From JAMCRM01 sp041685075 (lineage in GTDB: Bacteria > Acidobacteriota > Terriglobia > Bryobacterales > Bryobacteraceae): DNA of 27,023 nucleotides. The DNA is taken from NCBI GenBank assembly GCA_041685075.1, contig JAWLGN010000038.1, positions 1 through 27,023 of the forward strand, given 5' to 3'. A model generated the notes under the pieces. That model saw only the letters and a list, made by a program, of their open reading frames with translations. It did not search any database and had not been told where the DNA came from. Below are positions 13,571-23,654 of this stretch, piece after piece (within the stretch, counting starts at the first letter, position 1; each line of letters opens with the position of its first letter). The translations under genes were made by a program, and so were the position numbers.

Positions 13571-14908
13571 ATGAGTCAAGACACGCTGTCACGGAGGTCC
13601 CTGCTGCGCAACTCGGCCGCTCTCAGCGGCGCGGCGGCGTTTCAGGTGGTGCGTCCCGGCCTGGTCCGCGGAGCCGGCAAGGAGCGGCTGCGGGCGGGGC
13701 TGATCGGTTGCGGCGGGCGCGGCACCGCCGCGGTAGTGGATTTGCTGACCGGCAACGAGAACGTCGAGTTGCGGGCCATGGCCGATGTCTTCGAGGACCG
13801 GCTGGAGCGCTCTCTGGCGCGTCTGCGCGAGCCGCGCACGCTGGGCCGTCACCGGGGCATCGTAGTGGAGCGGGCCGGCGCCCGGCGCGAGATGACGGCC
13901 GAGGAACTGGCCGCCGACATGGGCCCGCGCATCCGGGTGGACCCCGATAAGCACTTCACCGGCTTCGACGCCTTCCGCAAGCTCGTGGCGTCGGACGTCG
14001 ATATCGTCCTGCTGTGCACGCCTCCCGCCTACCGCCCCATGCACTTCGAGGCGGCGGTTGCGGCCGGCAAGCACGTCTTCACCGAAAAACCCATCGCCAC
14101 AGACCCTGTAAACGCGCGGCGCTTTCTGGCCGCCGGCGAGCGGGCGGCGCAGAAGAAGCTGACCGTGGTGGCGGGCGCGCAGCGCCACGCCGACCGCAAG
14201 TACATCCAAACCGTGGAGAAGATCCAGAACGGCGCCATCGGCGACGTGGTGGCGCTGTTCTCCCGATACCTGAGCGGGCCCGTCATGCACGCCAAGGAGC
14301 GCAACCCCAATTGGGGCGACATGGAATGGCAGCACCGCAACTGGTACTCGTTCGTGTGGATCTGCGGCGACCAGATTGTCGAGCAGCACTACCATAACCT
14401 GGACTTCATGAACTGGGTGATGGGCGGGCATCCCTCGGCCGTGGTGGCCTCCGGCGGCGTGGCCTGGCGGCCGCGCACGGAACTCTACGGTAATATCTAC
14501 GACCACATGAGTTCCGAGTTCGAGTATCCCAACGGCGTGCGCCTGAGCAGCGTCTGCCGGCAGTACCCGCGCGGGCTGTTCTACAACGTCAGCGACCTGA
14601 TTGTGGGGAGCAAGGGGCGCAGCACCGGCAACGATCTGGGAGAGGACGACATCAACTCCCAGGTGATGGAGCACATCAAGCTGGTGGACAGCATCCTGGG
14701 GCGCGGGCCGTATCTCAACGAGTCGCGGCACGTGGCCGAGGCCACCCTGACCGCCATCATGGCGCGCGAATCGGCCTACTCCGGGCAGCGCATCACCTGG
14801 GAGCAGATCATGGCTTCCCAGCAGGACCTGCTGCCCAAGACCTTCGACTATAAGGCGCCCATGCCGGAGGTGCCGGTAGCGGTACCGGGCGTCTACAAGT
14901 TTGTGTGA
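13571..14908 (+). CDS. Gfo/Idh/MocA family oxidoreductase with Tat-like signal
   Basis: Predicted NAD(P)-dependent dehydrogenase, 445 aa. N-terminal SRRSLLRNSAALSGAAAF is a twin-arginine-type signal. The Rossmann motif GLIGCGGRGTAAV is near residues 43-55 and EKP at 172-174. Later segments WGDMEWQHRNWYSF, EQHYHNLDFMNW and SSEFEYPNGVRL are those of the secreted family common in acidobacteria and planctomycetes. Between Rossmann strands, about 88-125 is a Lys/Arg/Glu-rich insertion (RAGARREMTAEEL) not seen in the first oxidoreductase of this window, so the two are distant paralogues. The substrate is not predictable. The start at 13571 puts the RR motif at the N-terminus; longer in-frame starts run through the intergenic region. 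Confidence 0.92.
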   Translation: MSQDTLSRRSLLRNSAALSGAAAFQVVRPGLVRGAGKERLRAGLIGCGGRGTAAVVDLLTGNENVELRAMADVFEDRLERSLARLREPRTLGRHRGIVVERAGARREMTAEELAADMGPRIRVDPDKHFTGFDAFRKLVASDVDIVLLCTPPAYRPMHFEAAVAAGKHVFTEKPIATDPVNARRFLAAGERAAQKKLTVVAGAQRHADRKYIQTVEKIQNGAIGDVVALFSRYLSGPVMHAKERNPNWGDMEWQHRNWYSFVWICGDQIVEQHYHNLDFMNWVMGGHPSAVVASGGVAWRPRTELYGNIYDHMSSEFEYPNGVRLSSVCRQYPRGLFYNVSDLIVGSKGRSTGNDLGEDDINSQVMEHIKLVDSILGRGPYLNESRHVAEATLTAIMARESAYSGQRITWEQIMASQQDLLPKTFDYKAPMPEVPVAVPGVYKFV

Positions 14909-15194
14909 GTCGCGGTGGGGCGGCGCCATCCGGCCGCGCGAAGCCCGCCCCACCGGAAGCCGCCACGAGGTGTACGGCATCGCGGCGCCCGCCGGCAGTT
15001 TGGGCAACCCACGGGGGAGTGAAGATCCCGGACACAACGGGCAACATCCGCGCGAGTGCGCAGGGCATTCACTGCCGCGGTGAACGCGGATAAGCACGCG
15101 AGCAGATATCCGCGCGGCAGACGAAGCCGGCGTCGTTCTTGACGACGGCTTCCAACGTTGACACGAATCCAGCGGGCAGCAAGAGACGGGCGCT
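14909..15194. other. Non-coding interval between the second oxidoreductase and topA, rich in palindromes
   Basis: No credible gene in 286 bases. It holds three inverted repeats: a 10-bp perfect stem (14914-14923 with 14945-14954), an 8-bp stem CGCGGATA/TATCCGCG (15085-15092 with 15107-15114), and a GAAGCCG/CGGCTTC stem with inner GTCGT/ACGAC (15123-15152). The genes are convergent, so these can serve as terminators; the middle one resembles a degenerate dispersed repeat. Confidence 0.6.
14914..14954. terminator. 10-bp perfect inverted repeat after the second oxidoreductase
   Basis: GGTGGGGCGG and CCGCCCCACC enclose about 21 bases, six bases after the TGA. No T-run follows. It shares its arm pattern with the hairpin at 12907. 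Confidence 0.45.
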
Positions 15195-17621
<2,427 letters not shown>

Positions 17622-17654
17622 ATGAAACGTTTGCTGCCGTTGCGCCCCTCTGGG

Positions 17655-18830
17655 CTACCACACTTTAACAAAATTCTTGCCCGGCAATTGTTTGGCAATA
17701 CCGAGCATTTCCAGTTCAAACAAGGCCGCAATCACTTCCGACGCCGAGCAGTCTTCCACCTGCTCCACAAGGTCGTCCAGATGCGTTGCGGCATCCACTT
17801 TCAACAATTCCATGAGCTTGCGAGCTGCCGGGCCGAGTTCCGGGCCGCGGCCATCACATAAGGATGCGGGCTGGTTCGCTGAGGTTGCGGGTTCCTGGCC
17901 CAGCAGGCGGGTGCGGCCGTATTCAATCAATTGACGGCGGACGTCGGGCGGAAGTTCCACTACCACGTCGTTCCAGTCCTGCACGAGCTTGGCGCCCTGC
18001 TTAATCAACAGGTTGGGTCCCCAACTCATCTTAGAGGTGATGTTGCCGGGCACGGCATACACCTCGCGCCCCTGGTCGATGGCCAGCTTGGCCGTAATGG
18101 AAGATCCACTGTACTGGGCGCCCTCCACCACCAACACCCCGGTGCTCATTCCGCTGATGATGCGGTTGCGAATGGGGAAGTTCTGGGGAAAAGCCGTAGT
18201 CCCCAGGGGAAATTCCGATACAATAAGCCCTTTTTCTACAATCGTGGACGCAAGCCTGCGGTTCTCCGACGGATAGACCACGTCGGCGCCGCAGCCAAGC
18301 ACCGCGACGGTGCAGCCGTTAGCGGCCAGCGCGGCCTTGTGCGCGGCCGTGTCGATGCCGCGCGCCATACCGCTGACGATGGTCAGGCCGGCGCGCGCCA
18401 GGTCCGCGGCGAGCCTCTCGGCAGCGGCGGTTCCGTACGGCGTGGGCCGGCGCGTGCCTACCACCCCTAGCATGATCGATTGCAGCAGTTCCACACGGCC
18501 CCGTGTGAAAAGCAACACCGGCGGGTCGTAAATCTCACGCAGCAGCGGCGGATAACGCGGATCCCGGATGGTGACGATACCCGCGCCGGTTTCCCGCATA
18601 CGGCTATGCTGGGCGGCGGCATCTTCAAACGAGCAGCCGCTGGCGATGGACTGAGCCACGGTACCGCTTACACCGGCGCACTCCAACTCCGTCCGCGATG
18701 CGCCGAAAATGGCGCGCGGTGTGCGAAACCGCTCCAGCAGCTTACCGGCCGCCCTGGAGCCGAGTCCCGGCACGAGCCGCAAAGCCAGCCAGTGCAGCTC
18801 GTCTTCCTCGCTGAGAATGGGCGAAGACAT
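17655..18830 (-). CDS. dprA: DNA-processing protein DprA
   Basis: Single-stranded DNA-binding protein that loads RecA during natural transformation, 391 aa. Order: N-terminal helix-hairpin-helix-like segment (LVPGLGSRAAGKLLERF), the Rossmann-like core with GTRRPTPYG, SGMARGIDTAAH, VAVLGCGADVVYPSENR, SEFPLGT, FPIRNRIISGMS, VEGAQYSGSSITAKLA and YAVPGNI, then a C-terminal winged-helix DprA domain (about 325-390). The start at 18830 matches the family N-terminus; a longer in-frame extension to 19247 lies under the divergent 97-aa gene and is rejected. It is followed by topA, so probably co-transcribed. No other competence genes are in the window. A -10-like TAGAGT lies 19 bases ahead. Confidence 0.96.
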   Translation of the reverse strand: MSSPILSEEDELHWLALRLVPGLGSRAAGKLLERFRTPRAIFGASRTELECAGVSGTVAQSIASGCSFEDAAAQHSRMRETGAGIVTIRDPRYPPLLREIYDPPVLLFTRGRVELLQSIMLGVVGTRRPTPYGTAAAERLAADLARAGLTIVSGMARGIDTAAHKAALAANGCTVAVLGCGADVVYPSENRRLASTIVEKGLIVSEFPLGTTAFPQNFPIRNRIISGMSTGVLVVEGAQYSGSSITAKLAIDQGREVYAVPGNITSKMSWGPNLLIKQGAKLVQDWNDVVVELPPDVRRQLIEYGRTRLLGQEPATSANQPASLCDGRGPELGPAARKLMELLKVDAATHLDDLVEQVEDCSASEVIAALFELEMLGIAKQLPGKNFVKVW

Positions 18831-18895
18831 CGGAGGGTGGGTCACTTCGACTCTACCAGCAGCCCGCCCCCCGCGCAACAATGCGCCCCCATCCA

Positions 18896-18907
18896 TTACC
18901 ATGGTAA
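18896..18907. promoter_or_regulatory. 12-bp perfect palindrome in the dprA / 97-aa gene divergent region
   Basis: TTACCATGGTAA reads the same on both strands and lies seven bases upstream of the ATG at 18915, overlapping its AAGGA. It is a good candidate operator site or a weak hairpin masking the ribosome-binding site. No regulator can be assigned. Confidence 0.4.
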
Positions 18908-18914
18908 GGACGGC

Positions 18915-19208
18915 ATGAGACAGGACGCAAAGTACTTCGAGAACCGCGAGCCTGTGTTGATCTACATCGCCAAACGGTTGCGCGAGGCGCTGCGGCTGGA
19001 GTCCGTGCTGACCTCCGCCGCGGTGGATTACGGCGTCGAGGCCGACCATTACCACGGCGGCATCATCTTCCGCCGCACGCGCGTCGGGGCGTTCTTCTAC
19101 GTGTTGCCCGAGAGCGTCGAAAGCGCCCACCGCACGATGCGTGAACATGGTTATAAGCCCTACGAGGAGCCCAGCCCGGCGCTCCAGCCGGACCAGACCC
19201 CGGAGTAG
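18915..19208 (+). CDS. Conserved-looking hypothetical protein, 97 aa
   Basis: Unrecognised small soluble protein. It begins MRQDAKYFENREPVLIYIAKRL and ends in a Pro/Gln/acidic tail (PSPALQPDQTPE). The middle (LTSAAVDYGVEADHYHG then IFRRTRVGAFFYV) looks like alternating strands and helices with a Tyr/His cluster; there are no cysteines or membrane segments. AAGGA seven bases ahead of ATG 18915 supports this start; the longer in-frame stretch is the reverse of dprA. It is divergent from dprA with an 84-bp gap holding a 12-bp palindrome. Function unknown. Confidence 0.7.
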   Translation: MRQDAKYFENREPVLIYIAKRLREALRLESVLTSAAVDYGVEADHYHGGIIFRRTRVGAFFYVLPESVESAHRTMREHGYKPYEEPSPALQPDQTPE

Positions 19209-19259
19209 TACTACGAGTACTGAGCTTAATCGGTTTGATTTGAACAATATAGGGTTTTT

Positions 19260-19281
19260 CAGGCAAAATTCCCCTTGCCTG
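19260..19281. repeat. 7-bp inverted repeat in leader of the small membrane protein gene
   Basis: CAGGCAA, eight-base loop, TTGCCTG, in the AT-richer gap between the 97-aa gene and the 146-aa gene. It may end the upstream transcript or control the downstream gene; T's precede rather than follow the stem. Confidence 0.35.
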
Positions 19282-19325
19282 GTACTGGGACTAATGTTAT
19301 TCTCGGGAAGCTGAGTGTAATACAG

Positions 19326-19766
19326 ATGATAGCGAGCCTCCTCATTCTTCTGGTTTCACTGGTTCTGCTCCTGTATTGGTTCCGTTACACCTGTCTGCTC
19401 CTGCTCGAGGACAAGCCCGCTCCGCAGCATGCCGAAACGATGGTTCGAGCCAATCGGCTGACGTACCCCAACGTCCAGAGCGCGCTGGCTGCCGGCGCGG
19501 GCGAAAGCTCGCTCGATGCGCTCTACCGTTCCCTGGACAACGACTACCGCGTCGTGCTCTACCTGCTGCGGCATTCCGGGCTGGAAATTCCGGCGCTCGA
19601 GCGGCGGTTGCTGGTGGCGGACTACCGCGTCATGCAGTGCTGGTACGCCCTGGCACGGCGTTGCTCGGCAGGGCGGGCTCGGCAGGCGCTGCTCGAAATG
19701 TCGCGCGTGCTCGGATACCTTTCAGGGAAGATGGGGGAACGGGCCGCGCAAAACGCCGCCGCGTAG
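19326..19766 (+). CDS. Small membrane-anchored hypothetical protein
   Basis: Unrecognised protein of 146 aa. Residues about 1-24 (MIASLLILLVSLVLLLYWFRY) are one strong hydrophobic segment at the extreme N-terminus, followed by a cytoplasmic-type helical domain with many Leu, Arg and Ala residues (SLDNDYRVVLYLLRHSGLEIPALERRLL, broken here as a description of two helices) and a C-terminal helix rich in basic residues. The layout suggests a membrane anchor plus helical adaptor. ATG at 19326 is preferred over an upstream TTG at 19275 that would precede the membrane segment with polar sequence. It ends 96 bp before the MoxR gene and points the same way, so it may belong to the same functional group. 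Confidence 0.7.
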   Translation: MIASLLILLVSLVLLLYWFRYTCLLLLEDKPAPQHAETMVRANRLTYPNVQSALAAGAGESSLDALYRSLDNDYRVVLYLLRHSGLEIPALERRLLVADYRVMQCWYALARRCSAGRARQALLEMSRVLGYLSGKMGERAAQNAAA

Positions 19767-19813
19767 CTTTACCCTCGCCCCGTGCAACCACTTGGTGTTC
19801 TTTAACCCTCGCC
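19767..19813. repeat. Imperfect direct repeat upstream of the MoxR operon
   Basis: CTTTACCCTCGCC (19767-19779) recurs as CTTTAACCCTCGCC (19800-19813), 33 bases apart start to start, close to three helical turns. It could be a paired regulator site. A CCGGA/TCCGG hairpin follows at 19827-19841. Confidence 0.3.
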
Positions 19814-19850
19814 GGCTCCCGCCCATCCGGACCCGCTCCGGGTAGTGCTC

Positions 19851-19856
19851 TACAAT
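19851..19856 (+). promoter_or_regulatory. -10-like hexamer before the MoxR operon
   Basis: TACAAT lies six bases before the GTG at 19863. No Shine-Dalgarno is present. Transcription would start at or next to the GTG. Confidence 0.4.
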
Positions 19857-19862
19857 GATTAC

Positions 19863-20858
<996 letters not shown>

Positions 20859-20868
20859 GGGGCCTTTC

Positions 20869-21753
20869 ATGGCTTCGGCCCCTCTGCTGGACCGCGAGTT
20901 TCTCGAGAAACTCGAGCGGCTCACGATCCGCTGGCAAAAATCCTTTGCCGGCCTGGTAGGCGGCCATAACCCGTCGCGGTTCGCCGGCCCGGGCCAGGAA
21001 TTCCTGGACCACCGCAACTTCCACCACGGCGACGACGTGCGCGCGGTGAACTGGCGCGCCTACCTGCGCCTGGAGAAACTCTTCCTCAAGATGTTCCAGG
21101 TGGAGCCCCGCGTGCCCATGCGGCTGTTGCTGGACACTTCGCAATCGATGGGCACGGGCGAGGGGCGCAAGTTCGATTTCGCCCGCAAGCTGGCCGCCGC
21201 CCTGTGCTACGTGGGACTGGTGCGGCTGGATACCATCGAGATTCACCCCTACGCCGAACGCCTGGCGCAGCGGTTCTATTCCAGCGGCGGACGCCATCGT
21301 TTCGGGCCGGTAACGGACGTGCTCAACAATCTCGCCCTGGGAGGACGCACCGATACCATGGCGGTGATACGGGAATTCATGACCGCCTGCCCGCAGCGCG
21401 GCGTGGTCATCGTGATCTCGGATTTTCTCGACGAGAGCGGCTGCGAGCGGCCATTGCAATACCTGGCCGACTACGGGCACGAACTGCACCTGCTGCACGT
21501 GTGGGCGGACGAGGACCGCACGCCGCCCTGGAGCGGGGAGTTGGAACTCCAGGATTCGGAAAGCGGCGAGCGGCTGAAGCTGCAGTTCGATGAGGCGGCG
21601 CGGCAGCGCTACACCCGCGCCTTCGACGAGTACGCCGAAACCATCCGCCACCTGGCGCTGCGCAGCGGTGGGCGCTATGTTGGGGTTTCCGCGTCGCAGC
21701 CGCTGGAAGACGTGATGTTCGGGCCGCTGACGCAGGCCCGCGGAATGGCCTGA
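20869..21753 (+). CDS. DUF58 domain protein (VWA-like)
   Basis: Cytoplasmic partner of MoxR ATPases, 294 aa. The DUF58 signature FHHGDDVRAVNWRAYLR lies at 51-67, followed by a von Willebrand A-type fold with MIDAS motif DTSQS (D89, S91, S93), a central VIVISDFLDE strand and a C-terminal helix. The Leu-rich start (LLDREFLEKLERLTI) and GHNPSRFAGPGQEF are also typical. There is no membrane segment. The ATG at 20869 follows the MoxR stop by ten bases, and its stop TGA shares one base with the ATG of the BatA-like gene (TGATG), so translation is coupled along the operon. The substrate complex it helps assemble is unknown. Confidence 0.93.
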   Translation: MASAPLLDREFLEKLERLTIRWQKSFAGLVGGHNPSRFAGPGQEFLDHRNFHHGDDVRAVNWRAYLRLEKLFLKMFQVEPRVPMRLLLDTSQSMGTGEGRKFDFARKLAAALCYVGLVRLDTIEIHPYAERLAQRFYSSGGRHRFGPVTDVLNNLALGGRTDTMAVIREFMTACPQRGVVIVISDFLDESGCERPLQYLADYGHELHLLHVWADEDRTPPWSGELELQDSESGERLKLQFDEAARQRYTRAFDEYAETIRHLALRSGGRYVGVSASQPLEDVMFGPLTQARGMA

Positions 21754-23654
21754 TGCACCTGCTCAACCTTACCTTGGGGCAGTTTCTGGTGGTGTTCGGT
21801 TCGGTGGCCGCCCTGACCGTCGCCCTCTACCTGCTGGACCGCTCGCGGCGGCGCCAGGTGGTGGCCGCGCTGCGCTTCTGGAGGGCCGCCGAGCAGCCGC
21901 CCATGATCACCCGGCGGCGGCGCATCCAGCAGCCATGGTCCTTGATTCTGCAACTGGCCAGCATCGCGCTGCTGCTGCTGGCCATCGGGCAGTTGCGTTG
22001 GGGAGCGCGCGCAGGCGCGCCGCGCGACCACGTGCTGGTGCTGGATACCTCGGCCTGGATGGGTGCGTCCTCCGGAGGACGCACCCTGATGGACGAGGCC
22101 AAGGACCGCGCCCGGGCCTACATCCGCGCGCTGCCCGCCCGGGACCGCGTCATGCTGGTGCGGGCCGACGGCATTACCACTCCGGCCACCGCCTTCGAGC
22201 CGGACCGCGCGAAACTGGCCGCGGCCATCGATGCCTCCACGCCCGGCGCCACGGCGCTCAATCTCGAACAGGCGCTGGCCTTCGCGCACCGGGTCCAAAC
22301 GCAGGGCGGGCGCCGCGCCGGCGAGATCGTCTACGTCGGCAGCGGCCACACGGGCGGCCGCGAAACCGCGGGAGCGCCGCCGGAGCTGCCCAACCTGCGG
22401 GCCCTGCTGGTGGAGGGCGAGGTTCTCAACTGCGGATTGCGCAAGCTGGGGGTACGCCGCTCGTCGCAGGATCCCGAACTCTGGGAAATCTACGTGGCGG
22501 TGCGCAACTACAGTACCCGCCCCCGCACCCTCACCCTGGCGTTAGGCTTCGGCCCCGCGCGCGGCGGAGCCACCGTGGCGGTAGGGGCGCGGCGCCTCAC
22601 CCTGGGGCCGCGCCAGGAACAGGAGATCAGCTTCGAGCACCGCACCCGCGCGGCGGGCCTGCTGGAGGCCAGCCTGGTGCCGCGCGACAGCTTCTCCGAC
22701 GACGACCGCGCGGCCATCGAGCTGCCCGAACAGCCCCTGTTGGCCGTGACGGTCTACTCCGCCGAACCGGAACTGCTGCGCCCGGTGCTGGCCGCCAGCC
22801 CGCGCGTGCACGCGGAGTTTCGCGCGCCTTCGGCCTACCGGCCCAAGGACGGCTCCCAGCTCATGATCCTGGACCGCTTCCAGCCGGGGGCCGAACCCGA
22901 GGTGAATTCCATCTGGATCGACCCGCCGGCGGCAGCTTCCCCCATCCCGGTCGCCTCGCGCGTGGCCGACGCTCCGTTCCTGCAATGGCATCCGCACGAC
23001 CCGCTGGCGCGCGGCCTGCGCACGCGCGATTTTAAGCTCCAGGAGGCATCGGTCTTCCGGTGCGCGCCCGATGACGTGCGTATCGGCGAGGTGCGGGAGG
23101 GGCCGGTGATCGTGGCCCGCCAGGGAAAGCGGAAAATCGCGGCGTTGGGCTTCCACCCGGCCCTCTCGCCCATGCGCACCGAGCTTGCCGCGCCGCTGCT
23201 GTTCGCCAACATCCTGCGCTGGATGGATCCGGAGATCTTCCGCCTTTCCGAGATCGCCGGCGGCAGCGTGGGAACCGTGAAAGTGGACCTCGAACCGGGC
23301 ACCCAGCCGGACCAGGTACGGGTACTGCACGAAAGCGGCGAAGCCATTCCCTTCACCCTGCGGGAAGGCTCGTTGCACTTCTTCGCGGCGCGGCCCGGGA
23401 CGGTGCGGGTGCTCGCCGGAGATCACGAATACGTTCATTCCCTGACGCTGCCGCAGGTAGGGGAGACCCGCTGGGAGGCGCCGCAAAACGCCCGCCAGGG
23501 TGTGCCCCCTTCGGGCGGCGCGGGTGACGCTTCGATCGACCTGTGGTACTGGCTGGCGCTGCTGGGCGCCGCGGGACTGCTCGCGGAGTGGTTCCTGTAC
23601 GGGCGCTTCAGCCGCGGCGCCGCGCGCGCCATGCACGGCGGAGGTACCCTGTAA
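21753..23654 (+). CDS. BatA-like membrane VWA protein with degenerate MIDAS
   Basis: Membrane-anchored VWA protein, 633 aa. An N-terminal BatA/aerotolerance-type region has two membrane segments (about 8-27 and 63-80) around a basic cytoplasmic loop with the RRRR cluster. A VWA domain follows with MIDAS motif DTSAW (D98, S100): the third position, usually Ser, is Trp, so metal binding is probably weakened. A long beta-rich middle (about 250-560, with LEIPEQPLLAV-type and YRPKDGSQLMIL segments) resembles the glutamine-amidotransferase-like region seen in such proteins. One C-terminal membrane segment (about 588-608) precedes a basic tail. Its stop TAA overlaps the ATG of the next gene by one base. 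The role in envelope maintenance is by analogy to Bat proteins. Confidence 0.9.
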   Translation: MHLLNLTLGQFLVVFGSVAALTVALYLLDRSRRRQVVAALRFWRAAEQPPMITRRRRIQQPWSLILQLASIALLLLAIGQLRWGARAGAPRDHVLVLDTSAWMGASSGGRTLMDEAKDRARAYIRALPARDRVMLVRADGITTPATAFEPDRAKLAAAIDASTPGATALNLEQALAFAHRVQTQGGRRAGEIVYVGSGHTGGRETAGAPPELPNLRALLVEGEVLNCGLRKLGVRRSSQDPELWEIYVAVRNYSTRPRTLTLALGFGPARGGATVAVGARRLTLGPRQEQEISFEHRTRAAGLLEASLVPRDSFSDDDRAAIELPEQPLLAVTVYSAEPELLRPVLAASPRVHAEFRAPSAYRPKDGSQLMILDRFQPGAEPEVNSIWIDPPAAASPIPVASRVADAPFLQWHPHDPLARGLRTRDFKLQEASVFRCAPDDVRIGEVREGPVIVARQGKRKIAALGFHPALSPMRTELAAPLLFANILRWMDPEIFRLSEIAGGSVGTVKVDLEPGTQPDQVRVLHESGEAIPFTLREGSLHFFAARPGTVRVLAGDHEYVHSLTLPQVGETRWEAPQNARQGVPPSGGAGDASIDLWYWLALLGAAGLLAEWFLYGRFSRGAARAMHGGGTL

